Shown: piece after piece, positions 41,129-48,701 of the stretch
How positions within the stretch are numbered: position 1 is the stretch's first letter
Layout of the letters: the number at the start of each line of letters is the position of its first letter
Virus record (IMG/VR): IMGVR_UViG_3300042894_005140
Location: 1-64,000 of that record
From: a virus
Strand: one strand, 5' to 3'
DNA: 64,000 nucleotides
Position numbers and translations under genes: made by a program
The notes under the pieces: model-generated
What the model was told of the DNA's origin: nothing
What the model saw: only the letters and a program-made list of their open reading frames with translations
Databases searched by the model: none

Positions 41129-43723
41129 TTAAAATTTAAAGAATTTATTAATGTTACGGTTAAGCACTACAGCACCCCATCCTAAATCTGAATATAATGA
41201 CTCTAATTTGTTCTTCAAAACTGAATCGAATAAGCCATCTCGGTCAATATATTTTTCTATAAACTCCATTAGTTCTGGAGGGTCATTATATCCATTAAAT
41301 CCGACCACATCAATTCTATAGGGATTATCTTTTAAGTAAGCAATAAACATTTTATCACCTATTTGAAATGTAGGATATTTTTTATCTAGATTTTTAAATC
41401 TTAGAATATCATTATAGTAAATAGCAGCTTTAGTATTAATAGGACACTTTGAACCTAATTTAGAAAATACCTCACCAGCACGAGGTGGTGCTGCTAAATA
41501 TTCACTCATTTTCTTTAAGCCTGTAGGTTTAAGAATTTTTCTCCAATCAATGGTTCTTAATTCAGTTCTAAAATCTAAGATTTGTTTATCAATATCAGTT
41601 TTAGGTTTACCAAACATAATTTCATTAATAATGTTTTCCCCAAACTTTCTAAATAGGGGTGGAAAATTAGATTTCATCAAATCTAATCCTTTAACATCCA
41701 ATTCATCTACCGGTACACCTTCTTTATTAACAATATGTTGGGCGTATCTCCTCTTACCTGCAAAATAACCTCTATCAAGTACAACTTCTTGCTTTAGTTC
41801 AAAGTAATGAGTAGCGTCCTTTCCTAAGTTAAAAGCTGTTTTAGCAAAGTTACCAATAAATTCATTAGCCATTTTTTGTAACTCACTAGCTATAACTAAT
41901 ATTTTATTGATAACATCTTCCCTATTATTAAAATCAATATCAGGATGTCTAGCTATTAATAAGTCCTTACATTGAATAAACAATGAGTCTGTATCACTAG
42001 TAACAATATAATCTTTATGAATTTCATTACCTAATTCTTTATTTAAGTATTCATTCATGTTCCTAATACTTTCTTGTAATAGTCTTTGGCCTGATAAAGT
42101 AATAGCTTTACTAATAAATTTATTTCCATCTGTGTATCTCCAACCATTTTGAGCAAACACACCATAAACATCATTTAATTTAATTTTATAAGCATGTTGA
42201 CGTCGGTCATAAAAAGCACCCATAACCGGATCATTATCTACCTTATATGCTTTTTTCATTAACTTCTTATATTCTTGTCGTTTAGCAAACCAGTCAGCTA
42301 AGATTTCACAAACCACACTTGATTTATCTTTTCTAAACAACACACCAGGAGCAGATACAATTAAATTATTTTTTTCAATAACATCAATAATTTCACTCAC
42401 TGTTATTTCAGAACGAACTAAAGTTCTATTCTTTTTAACTTTTTCAATATAGATAATTTTATCAGGACTCATAGATTTAAGTTCCTGGAGTGACCATTGA
42501 TTATCGTATTTGTCTTTATTTACAATCCTACCTACTAGTGTTTCAATACCCATATTAAGAGAGCGGATAATAGAAGGATATAGTGAGGTAAAGTCCAAGT
42601 CAATAACCCACTCATATAAACCAGGTGTAGGATCTTTTAAATAACCACCAGCATATTCTTCTTCTAATGTTCTTAAAGCTGGATTGTAAGTAGTTGGTTT
42701 ATTAGGTGAGATAATTCCTTTACGTTTTAAGTAAGTCAAAATAGCTCCCTCATTCAACATAGTTGAATAATAAATAGCCTCATACTCAGTATGACATAAA
42801 TGACCAATTGTAACTGTTAACTCAATAAACTTCATTCTGTTTTCAAGTTCAACAATAATCTCTACATCTCGTAAGTTATAATCAATAAATGTGTGAGGAT
42901 CTTCTTTAAATAGTTTATCAAGTGAACCTTGATATTCTATTTTTTCTAACTTAGCATATTTTTTACCTATGTCTCCTAAACGATAAGATGGTTCTTGTTT
43001 CATAATATACTTTTTAAATAAAAGCATATAATCAAGATGATTAATACCTCCTAAATTAACTGGTTGGTCTGCAAATTGAGGGGTGAATTTAATTTTATTG
43101 ATAGGAGATAAAGTAGCAGCTATTGTTTCACCTAATACTTTCTTGATACGATAATATAAATAAGGAATATCAAAGAAACCACTATTCCAACCTGTAATAA
43201 TAGTAGGATCAAGTTCATACCATTTATCTAAAAATCCATGTAGTAATTCTTTTTCAGTAGAGTAAGGTATAACTTCTTTATTTTCTTCTTTAACATCCTT
43301 AAGTGTTTTATCTTTATCTAAAATCATACAATAGTATTTTTTAGAATTATGATCATATAAAGCAACAGCTGTTATTTCACCTTTAGGATCTTTAATATTT
43401 TCTTCAGTTAATGCTCCAGCAACAACACACTCAATATCTAAATAAATAATGTTATGAGATTTAGGAGTGTCATCTGTTTCATAATAGTGGTCTACTAAAA
43501 AACGAGTTAATTTATCAACATCTTTTTCATAGTACTTAGGATCTTTCCAATCATCCATCTTTTTGACTGGTGTTACTTTAGTACCTTCCAATGTTTCAAA
43601 TTCACCATCAGGGTCTGCTTGATATAAGGTAGGCCAGTATTTAACTGTTTTAAATCCATCCCATCTATCATCTCGCAAATAATATTGTTTTTCGTCTTTA
43701 TCGAAATATAGAGCTTGATACAT
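41129..43723 (-). CDS. family B DNA polymerase, T4 gp43-like
   Basis: 864 aa. The exonuclease domain has YLDIECV (94-100, Exo I), GWNSGFFDIPYL (178-189, Exo II) and YNLRDVEII (282-290, Exo III). The polymerase domain has DLDFTSLYPS (375-384, motif A), KIKLNDVYG (513-521, motif B) and TSDTDS (575-580, motif C). All expected catalytic aspartates are visible, so it should be an active proof-reading replicase. The ATG is 4 nt after the -7-like box. Confidence 0.97.
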   Translation of the reverse strand: MYQALYFDKDEKQYYLRDDRWDGFKTVKYWPTLYQADPDGEFETLEGTKVTPVKKMDDWKDPKYYEKDVDKLTRFLVDHYYETDDTPKSHNIIYLDIECVVAGALTEENIKDPKGEITAVALYDHNSKKYYCMILDKDKTLKDVKEENKEVIPYSTEKELLHGFLDKWYELDPTIITGWNSGFFDIPYLYYRIKKVLGETIAATLSPINKIKFTPQFADQPVNLGGINHLDYMLLFKKYIMKQEPSYRLGDIGKKYAKLEKIEYQGSLDKLFKEDPHTFIDYNLRDVEIIVELENRMKFIELTVTIGHLCHTEYEAIYYSTMLNEGAILTYLKRKGIISPNKPTTYNPALRTLEEEYAGGYLKDPTPGLYEWVIDLDFTSLYPSIIRSLNMGIETLVGRIVNKDKYDNQWSLQELKSMSPDKIIYIEKVKKNRTLVRSEITVSEIIDVIEKNNLIVSAPGVLFRKDKSSVVCEILADWFAKRQEYKKLMKKAYKVDNDPVMGAFYDRRQHAYKIKLNDVYGVFAQNGWRYTDGNKFISKAITLSGQRLLQESIRNMNEYLNKELGNEIHKDYIVTSDTDSLFIQCKDLLIARHPDIDFNNREDVINKILVIASELQKMANEFIGNFAKTAFNLGKDATHYFELKQEVVLDRGYFAGKRRYAQHIVNKEGVPVDELDVKGLDLMKSNFPPLFRKFGENIINEIMFGKPKTDIDKQILDFRTELRTIDWRKILKPTGLKKMSEYLAAPPRAGEVFSKLGSKCPINTKAAIYYNDILRFKNLDKKYPTFQIGDKMFIAYLKDNPYRIDVVGFNGYNDPPELMEFIEKYIDRDGLFDSVLKNKLESLYSDLGWGAVVLNRNINKFFKF

Positions 43724-43727
43724 ACTA

Positions 43728-43759
43728 TTAATATAACAAGAAAGGCTTGGTTGCCCAAG
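43728..43759 (-). promoter_or_regulatory. phage promoter with terminator in its spacer, DNA polymerase unit
   Basis: CTTG-N20-TATATTAA; 4 nt to the ATG at 43723. A hairpin fills most of the spacer. Confidence 0.7.
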
Positions 43760-43762
43760 CCT
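43743..43762 (-). terminator. terminator hairpin after the dUTPase/DCD gene
   Basis: Minus strand AGGCTTGG-GCAA-CCAAGCCT, an 8-bp perfect stem with 4-nt loop, followed by TTCTTGTTATATT. It lies 21 nt after the stop at 43784 and overlaps the polymerase promoter. Confidence 0.75.
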
Positions 43763-43783
43763 ATCTTTTCAAAAGTGTTTTAA

Positions 43784-44281
43784 TTATTTTTTATAAGCAG
43801 TATTTAATCCTTGCCATTGGCCATCATACTGTTCACCTACTTCTTCTACTCTCCAAAAGGCAATTTGAGCAATTCTAGCATCTTTTTCAATAATGATTGA
43901 ATTATTAACAATCATTGTAGTGTTCATAACCTCGCAATGGAAACCTGGATCCCACCAAGGTGATTCAATTTCTGTTCCTGTACGATATAAAGATGAACGG
44001 TGAGTAATCTTAGCAGCACAATCATCAGGCACTTTAATACCTTCATTAAATGTTACTGAGTAAACACCTTTTGATAGCCTCCAACAATCCCTGCCATCAA
44101 TTTTAATCAATGGTTGTTCATGATAAAAAGCAGGATCAATATGTGTTTTGTCTTTATAGACTACTGAACCAGCTGTAATCCATTCAATTTTTTGAACAGA
44201 TAAGTCAATACCGATTTGAGCTCGTTTTGAAAACTCAGATTCGATAACATAATTTGAAATTTGATTTGAATTTAATAACAT
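43784..44281 (-). CDS. dUTPase / dCTP-deaminase family protein
   Basis: 165 aa. HRSSLYRTGTEIES and a late ARIAQIAFWRVEE fit the trimeric dUTPase/DCD fold. The S-S-L-x-R-x-G motif and a DPGF segment are shared by both enzymes. I cannot say whether it is a deaminase, a dUTPase or both. It would keep dUTP low and feed ThyA with dUMP. Confidence 0.75.
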   Translation of the reverse strand: MLLNSNQISNYVIESEFSKRAQIGIDLSVQKIEWITAGSVVYKDKTHIDPAFYHEQPLIKIDGRDCWRLSKGVYSVTFNEGIKVPDDCAAKITHRSSLYRTGTEIESPWWDPGFHCEVMNTTMIVNNSIIIEKDARIAQIAFWRVEEVGEQYDGQWQGLNTAYKK

Positions 44282-44454
44282 TATTTTTTTAATTTACTTA
44301 ATATTTTGTCCCAAAACAAGTCTAACTTGTCTTTTCTTGCTTTACAACCACAATCATTATAGCCCATTTTTTTAGCTATAAATAAAGCAATTCGGTGGCC
44401 TTGTCCAAATGTAATTACACGAATTGCTATTTCAACAAACCCACCTAGCTTCAT
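44281..44454 (-). CDS. small conserved phage protein (57 aa)
   Basis: MKLGGFVEIAIRVITFGQGH, then KKMGYNDCGCKARKDKLDLFW. The D-C-G-C-x-x-R-K-D-x-L-D element recurs in small phage proteins that I remember from Bacteroidota phages. Coupled by TAATG overlaps on both sides. Confidence 0.55.
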   Translation of the reverse strand: MKLGGFVEIAIRVITFGQGHRIALFIAKKMGYNDCGCKARKDKLDLFWDKILSKLKK

Positions 44455-44717
44455 TAGATTTGATGTCCTCCGTTATTGATTTTAATACTATCGTCTTCTC
44501 CGTAGGTTTGTTCATATAATTCTGTTGCTACTTCTGCTAAAACATCACCATTTCTATACTTACCCATAACATTTAGTACAAACATTACCATTTCCTTTTT
44601 GTGCATTTCTTTGGCTTGTTCTTTAACATTTTCTTTTGATTCTTCACTGTAAAATTCTGTTGTTTCAAATTGTTTAATTAGCCACTCCACTGCCGTTTGT
44701 TGTTTATTGTTTGTCAT
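44454..44717 (-). CDS. small paralogue, QTAVEWL family (87 aa)
   Basis: MTNNKQQTAVEWLIKQFETTE, then a Glu/Lys-rich helix with a KEMHKKEM segment. This design (Q-T-A-V-E-W-L start, E-Q-A-K-E-M-x-K-E) recurs in Bacteroidota phages. Translation may start from a Shine-Dalgarno site, AGGGAGGTGAGCAATG. Function unknown. Confidence 0.65.
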   Translation of the reverse strand: MTNNKQQTAVEWLIKQFETTEFYSEESKENVKEQAKEMHKKEMVMFVLNVMGKYRNGDVLAEVATELYEQTYGEDDSIKINNGGHQI

Positions 44718-44720
44718 TGC

Positions 44721-44942
44721 TCACCTCCCTTGTATTCTTATTTTATCACGCATCCATCTAATCCCTGCTTTAAAATTTAATCTTTCTAAAGGATTGTCTA
44801 ACCATTCAATTTCTTTATCTATCTCCTCATCACTTGGTAGTTGGATGGGAATTTGAGATAAAAGTATTTTATCCTCTGAATTATAAGTAAACCTTGCTAA
44901 ATCTAACATTTTTTTTACTTGTTCTTCTGTGTATAGTTTCAT
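44721..44942 (-). CDS. small paralogue, LPSDEE/WMRDKI family (73 aa)
   Basis: MKLYTEEQVKKMLDLA, then IQLPSDEEIDKEIEW and GIRWMRDKI. Same plan as the next gene upstream. Its last codons and stop (C-A-A G-G-G A-G-G T-G-A) supply the Shine-Dalgarno site of the gene downstream. Confidence 0.65.
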   Translation of the reverse strand: MKLYTEEQVKKMLDLARFTYNSEDKILLSQIPIQLPSDEEIDKEIEWLDNPLERLNFKAGIRWMRDKIRIQGR

Positions 44943-45172
44943 TGCTCACCTCCTTGTATTTTATTACGCATCCAAGTTGCACCACCTAAGTAAGATACAT
45001 CGTAAGGATCAAATTCATCAAACTCCATACCATCCAACTCCATCATTTTTTTAATCTCCTCATCACTTGGTAGTTCGATGCATGGCACTAAATTATTTGC
45101 AAGGTCGGATAGTTCCATAATACCTTCATCTAAAAGGTATCTTGTTAATTGCTTTTCTGTGTATAGTTTCAT
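44939..45172 (-). CDS. small paralogue, LPSDEE/WMRNKI family (77 aa)
   Basis: MKLYTEKQLTRYLLDEG, then IELPSDEEIKKMMEL and GATWMRNKI, ending GGEQ. It shares its N-terminus and C-terminal W-M-R element with the 73-aa gene at 44721, so the pair probably arose by duplication. The GGA-GGT-GAG-CA codons act as a Shine-Dalgarno site for the next ATG. Confidence 0.65.
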   Translation of the reverse strand: MKLYTEKQLTRYLLDEGIMELSDLANNLVPCIELPSDEEIKKMMELDGMEFDEFDPYDVSYLGGATWMRNKIQGGEQ

Positions 45173-45495
45173 TGTTCACCTCCTCCGTAGGTTTCGTAGT
45201 AGTATTGTTCACCAGTTAGTGGTAGTGTACTTTCAGGATAATCAATTCCATGAACTGTTCCTTTGTTGTATGCAGTTTCAATTCTTTCTTTCTCCATTTC
45301 TTTGGCTTTTTCAAGTAATTTAATATACTGAATCTCAAATTCTTTCAGTGATATTTCCTCATTGTTTAATTTTGTAAGTAAATCCACATAAGATTTTGCT
45401 AACCAATCTACTGCCAGTTTATTGTTTGTCATATTTTCTGTGTTTGTGTAAAGATGAATTATGTTTTTAAGTTTACTTATTTTATTGTTTGTCAT
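45169..45495 (-). CDS. small paralogue, MTNNK family (108 aa)
   Basis: Starts MTNNKISKLKN at 45495, preceded by AAGGAGGT with good spacing; a second MTNNKLAVDWLAK occurs at 45432, without such a site. Contains KAKEMEKERIETAY and ends YGGGEQ. The internal repeat of MTNNK suggests a fused duplication. Confidence 0.6.
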   Translation of the reverse strand: MTNNKISKLKNIIHLYTNTENMTNNKLAVDWLAKSYVDLLTKLNNEEISLKEFEIQYIKLLEKAKEMEKERIETAYNKGTVHGIDYPESTLPLTGEQYYYETYGGGEQ

Positions 45496-45713
45496 TTGTT
45501 ACCTCCTTCGTAGGTTAATTCAATTACCTTAAACTCAAGTATACCGACATTGTTATTGCTATTGACAAAATGTTCAATTTCACCCAATGTTGTATTCTGA
45601 TTACATAACATTGATGGATTTATAACCTTCCAATCATCTGGGCCAATTTGAATACTTGTCTTAAAAGTTGCTACAAATTGTTTTACTGCCGTTTGTTGTT
45701 TATTGTTTTCCAT
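45492..45713 (-). CDS. small paralogue, QTAV family (73 aa)
   Basis: MENNKQQTAVKQFVATFKTS, ending YEGGNK, whose GGA-GGT codons serve the next start. Only the first 12 residues match the other paralogues; the remainder differs, which suggests recombination of modules. Confidence 0.6.
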   Translation of the reverse strand: MENNKQQTAVKQFVATFKTSIQIGPDDWKVINPSMLCNQNTTLGEIEHFVNSNNNVGILEFKVIELTYEGGNK

Positions 45714-46134
45714 TTACTATTTCAATTAATTTTTTAAGACAAGCAAGTTCTGCTTCTTCGTATGGTTGATATTTCATCTCCCATTGTTTAGGGTCTGTAT
45801 TATAATGACCAATAACAGAAATATCCCACCAGGTAGTTTTATTAATTAGTCCTCCAATATAATTGATTTGACATCTAAGATTGTGGTTCTCTCTAAACCA
45901 TCTAAATGCTTGTGAGAATGTTGGTGCTCCGAACCATTTTAACCTATCATGTTTTTGAAAAGGTATATAATCTCCTGATGCATCTCTTATATTGTTAAAG
46001 TAAAATGATTCAGCATTTTTTCCATCATAAAAAGCTAAACAAGGTTCATCAAATCCAAGTTGCTTTAACTCTAAAGCAAGTTCGTAGGGTACAAATTCTT
46101 TGTTCATCTCCGTTTGTTGTTTATTGTTTGTCAT
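45700..46134 (-). CDS. MTNNKQQT-type protein with a distinct domain (144 aa)
   Basis: Starts MTNNKQQTEMNKEFV like the other genes here, then a longer unique part with FDEPCLAFYDGKN, AFRWFRENHNL and KTTWWDISVIG, plus a C-terminal YEEAELACLKKLIEI. First gene of the unit with a promoter and AAAAGTTATG. Similar proteins are frequent in phages of Bacteroidota. Function unknown. Confidence 0.65.
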   Translation of the reverse strand: MTNNKQQTEMNKEFVPYELALELKQLGFDEPCLAFYDGKNAESFYFNNIRDASGDYIPFQKHDRLKWFGAPTFSQAFRWFRENHNLRCQINYIGGLINKTTWWDISVIGHYNTDPKQWEMKYQPYEEAELACLKKLIEIVNGKQ

Positions 46135-46153
46135 AACTTTTATTTCTATACCG

Positions 46154-46185
46154 TAAATATACGAACATTATTTCAAAAAGCCAAA
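46154..46185 (-). promoter_or_regulatory. phage promoter, paralogue tandem
   Basis: TTTG-N20-TATATTTA, 19 nt before the ATG at 46134. Confidence 0.7.
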
Positions 46186-46192
46186 TCTGTTT

Positions 46193-46810
46193 TTAAATTT
46201 CTTTATATTTCCAAATAAAACCACCTGATGATTTTTGTCTTCCTTTACATGTTCCTATTATACCCATTTCTGATTTATAACCTAGATAATCTCTAGCTTC
46301 ATTTATGCTATCCCATTCTTTAATAGGAATACCAGATAAATCACATTGGATAACTGATTTTTTATGGGGGTTAGCATTTTTCATTCTTTGGATTGTATTG
46401 AGGGATGTTGATCTTTTTTTAGCTATACCTATTTTATCTATGTTTACTTCTGTATAGGTAGGATTAGTTTTAGTTATTAAATGACATAAGTATATTAAAT
46501 CATTATCATCAATATCTGATTTTATGTGATTAATAGCTTTATGGACCCATCTAATATTATCTTTTTCATATCCTTTGGAACTATCAATTCTATCTAAAGA
46601 GGCTGTGTTTAAATGGTAATTATAAGATATTGTAGCGTTTACAATATTAATATCTACCTTTGTTAAAGCACATTTTTTGTTTTGTTTTAAAAATAAATCC
46701 CATAAGTAATCTATATCTAAATCAAAACTTAAACCTCTTTTGATAGCGTTTGATTGTATTTTTTTAAAAAAAGTAATACAAATTTTTTCTGATGATTTTT
46801 TTCTAGCCAT
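46193..46810 (-). CDS. HNH homing endonuclease with NUMOD-like tail
   Basis: 205 aa. A central C-A-L-T-K-V-D-I-N ... LDRIDSSKGYEKDNIRWVHKAIN segment is an HNH endonuclease core of the kind found in phage homing genes. The C-terminal 45 residues (IPIKEWDSINEARDYLGYKS to FIWKYKEI) resemble the tail of the GIY-YIG enzyme at 16478, a NUMOD-type DNA-binding module. It lies directly after folE, and a 9-bp inverted repeat lies in between. Confidence 0.8.
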   Translation of the reverse strand: MARKKSSEKICITFFKKIQSNAIKRGLSFDLDIDYLWDLFLKQNKKCALTKVDINIVNATISYNYHLNTASLDRIDSSKGYEKDNIRWVHKAINHIKSDIDDNDLIYLCHLITKTNPTYTEVNIDKIGIAKKRSTSLNTIQRMKNANPHKKSVIQCDLSGIPIKEWDSINEARDYLGYKSEMGIIGTCKGRQKSSGGFIWKYKEI

Positions 46811-46817
46811 GTTTATG

Positions 46818-46847
46818 TTCTATGTGTCTATACATATGCACATAGAA
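46818..46847 (-). repeat. 9-bp inverted repeat between folE and the HNH gene
   Basis: TTCTATGTG (46818-46826) and CACATAGAA (46839-46847), perfect, 12-nt loop. It is placed like the inverted repeat between thyA and the GIY-YIG gene, though here the hairpin ends 7 nt before the ATG at 46810. Confidence 0.65.
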
Positions 46848-46855
46848 ACTAAAAA

Positions 46856-47530
46856 TTAACCCATTTTAATCATCTCTAAAACTTCCATTTTAGCTGTTTT
46901 AGTATGATCAGCAAAAACTCCACTTACTTCACTTGTCATCATAGAAGCACCCTGATGTTTTACACCGCGACATGAGACGCAATTGTGTGTTGCTTTAACC
47001 ATAACCATTACCCCAACATTTCCTTCACAAATTTTGTCAATAGCATTATGAATAGCCATAGTAAGTTGTTCTTGAATAGCACCTCTACGTCCAAAATGAT
47101 CAACAATGCGGTTTAATTTACTTAAACCCACCACATTACCTTCAGGACCGGGGATGTAAGCAATGTGAACTACTCCCATAATTGTTTGGTGGTGGTGCGA
47201 ACATTGACTAATTAAAGGAATATCTTTTTCTAATACAATTCCTTGATACCCATCACTTGGAAATGAGGTAATGTCACTCATAGCATCGTAACGACCTTTC
47301 CACAAATCAAATACATAAGCTTTAGCTACACGGCGAGGTGTATCAGCACTGTTAGGATCATTTCTCCAATCACATTGTAAAGCATCTAAAAATTTACCAT
47401 AAGCTTCTGCTGCCTCATCTACCATTGACCACTTTTCTTTCTCAGTAAATGGGAAACCAGGAGCAATACCATTAGCATAACCTTGTTTTACACACTCTAG
47501 ATCGAGTGTAAATGTTTTATTTTTTTCCAT
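46856..47530 (-). CDS. folE: GTP cyclohydrolase I
   Basis: 224 aa, the E. coli length. It opens GTP to dihydroneopterin triphosphate, the first step to 7-deazaguanines. SQCSHHHQTIMG carries the zinc Cys and catalytic His; NCVSCRGVKHQGASM holds the second zinc Cys; the C-terminal SEVSGVFAD is typical. Here it is most likely the entry enzyme of the DNA-modification operon, with QueD, QueE, a QueC-like protein and DpdA. Confidence 0.95.
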   Translation of the reverse strand: MEKNKTFTLDLECVKQGYANGIAPGFPFTEKEKWSMVDEAAEAYGKFLDALQCDWRNDPNSADTPRRVAKAYVFDLWKGRYDAMSDITSFPSDGYQGIVLEKDIPLISQCSHHHQTIMGVVHIAYIPGPEGNVVGLSKLNRIVDHFGRRGAIQEQLTMAIHNAIDKICEGNVGVMVMVKATHNCVSCRGVKHQGASMMTSEVSGVFADHTKTAKMEVLEMIKMG

Positions 47531-47548
47531 AACTTATATTGTAATATA

Positions 47549-48052
47549 TTAATCTTCAGGTAAGTGGCCAAGTATATGTGGTAAGTTTCTTTTAGTTCCA
47601 TCAACTGAATCTAAACCATATCCTACTAGCCAGTACTCATTTTCTAAATTAAAACCATACATTAGATCAGGATTGTTAACTGTGTGTCTTTTAAACAAAG
47701 TTATTGGAGTTATTGATTTTGGATTTGATAAATTTAAATGAGTTATTAAAGCATTCATTGTATTACCTGAATCGTAGATATCATCTACAATATAAACATC
47801 TCTTCCTTCAATATTAGTTTCAATTGATTTAGAAATTTGGATTGTGTTTTGTGTTATACCCTCATAAGATTTAGCACGTATAAAGTCTATATGACAATCA
47901 CCTACACGCTTCACTAAATCTGTAAAGAACATAAACGCCCCATTTAAAACACAAATAAAAACGGGAGGATAATCATGTTGTTTTTTTGTAATATTGTAGG
48001 CCAACTCACCTACTTTGTTTTTAATTTCTTGTTCTGTAAATAAAGTTATCAT
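47549..48052 (-). CDS. hypoxanthine/guanine phosphoribosyltransferase
   Basis: 167 aa. The PRPP-binding motif VYIVDDIYDSGNTM and an early VLNGAFMFFTDLV, with FIRAKSYEG, match HPRT enzymes. It would convert guanine or hypoxanthine plus PRPP to the nucleotide. In this operon it could recycle guanine freed by DpdA into GMP and so to GTP for FolE; that is inference. Confidence 0.9.
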   Translation of the reverse strand: MITLFTEQEIKNKVGELAYNITKKQHDYPPVFICVLNGAFMFFTDLVKRVGDCHIDFIRAKSYEGITQNTIQISKSIETNIEGRDVYIVDDIYDSGNTMNALITHLNLSNPKSITPITLFKRHTVNNPDLMYGFNLENEYWLVGYGLDSVDGTKRNLPHILGHLPED

Positions 48053-48288
48053 TTTACTAATTTTTTCAATACATCTTTTACTTCATCAGCACCTTCAAAT
48101 AAGTGCTTACCATTTTTATCTTCAATAACTAAAGTAGGTACCCATTCAATATTAAAAGATTCAGTGATTAAATCTTCTTCATAAGTATTAACCATTTTAA
48201 TGTTAGTATGTTTACTAAACTCAGTCATTATAGGTTTTAATTCGGCACATTTGCCGCATTCATCATTATAGAAAAATGTTATGTTCAT
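48049..48288 (-). CDS. thioredoxin-like protein (CGKC)
   Basis: 79 aa. FYNDECGKCAEL gives a C-x-x-C active site and VPTLVIE the cis-Pro region. A short thioredoxin/glutaredoxin fold. It could serve the class II ribonucleotide reductase or another enzyme. Confidence 0.8.
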   Translation of the reverse strand: MNITFFYNDECGKCAELKPIMTEFSKHTNIKMVNTYEEDLITESFNIEWVPTLVIEDKNGKHLFEGADEVKDVLKKLVK

Positions 48289-48299
48289 TATTATAAATA

Positions 48300-48701
48300 T
48301 TATAATTTTGATTCGGGGAGTTTAAATACACGTTTTACTTGTTCTGAAATAGGTATTGGGGCTCCTTCTTCATCTACTCTAACAAATGTCATATTTGTAG
48401 CTAGTAAAATAACCTCATCACCCCTAAATACATTATATCCTCTTGCCTCAATATTAAAAGTAGCTGATGTGTTTCCTACTTTAAACATTTCAGCATATAT
48501 TTTAACAAGTTGTTTTTCTTTAGCAGGTTTTAAAAATACACACTTATCCATAGCAACAGTAATCATGTTTTGACTTCTACATTTTTCCATTGCATAAGCA
48601 GCAACCGCGGCATCTATCCAGCTAAGCAATTTGCCGCCAAATAGATTACCGTGGAAACCTAAATCTGATTTTTTAACTGGGTGTGTTGATAGTAAATCCA
48701 T
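48300..48701 (-). CDS. acyl-CoA thioesterase-like hotdog protein
   Basis: 133 aa. GNLFGGKLLSWIDAAVAAYA is the hotdog helix of YciA/BACH-type acyl-CoA thioesterases, and VFLKPAKEKQLVKIYAE follows. Its role in this operon is unclear; it may alter host lipid metabolism or have been recruited to another thioester. Shares one base with the QueE stop-start junction. Confidence 0.8.
   Translation of the reverse strand: MDLLSTHPVKKSDLGFHGNLFGGKLLSWIDAAVAAYAMEKCRSQNMITVAMDKCVFLKPAKEKQLVKIYAEMFKVGNTSATFNIEARGYNVFRGDEVILLATNMTFVRVDEEGAPIPISEQVKRVFKLPESKL

Noticed and set aside
46193-47530. A group I intron carrying the HNH gene in folE
   Set aside because: folE is intact and the HNH gene lies after it; no split coding sequence is present at folE or thyA.
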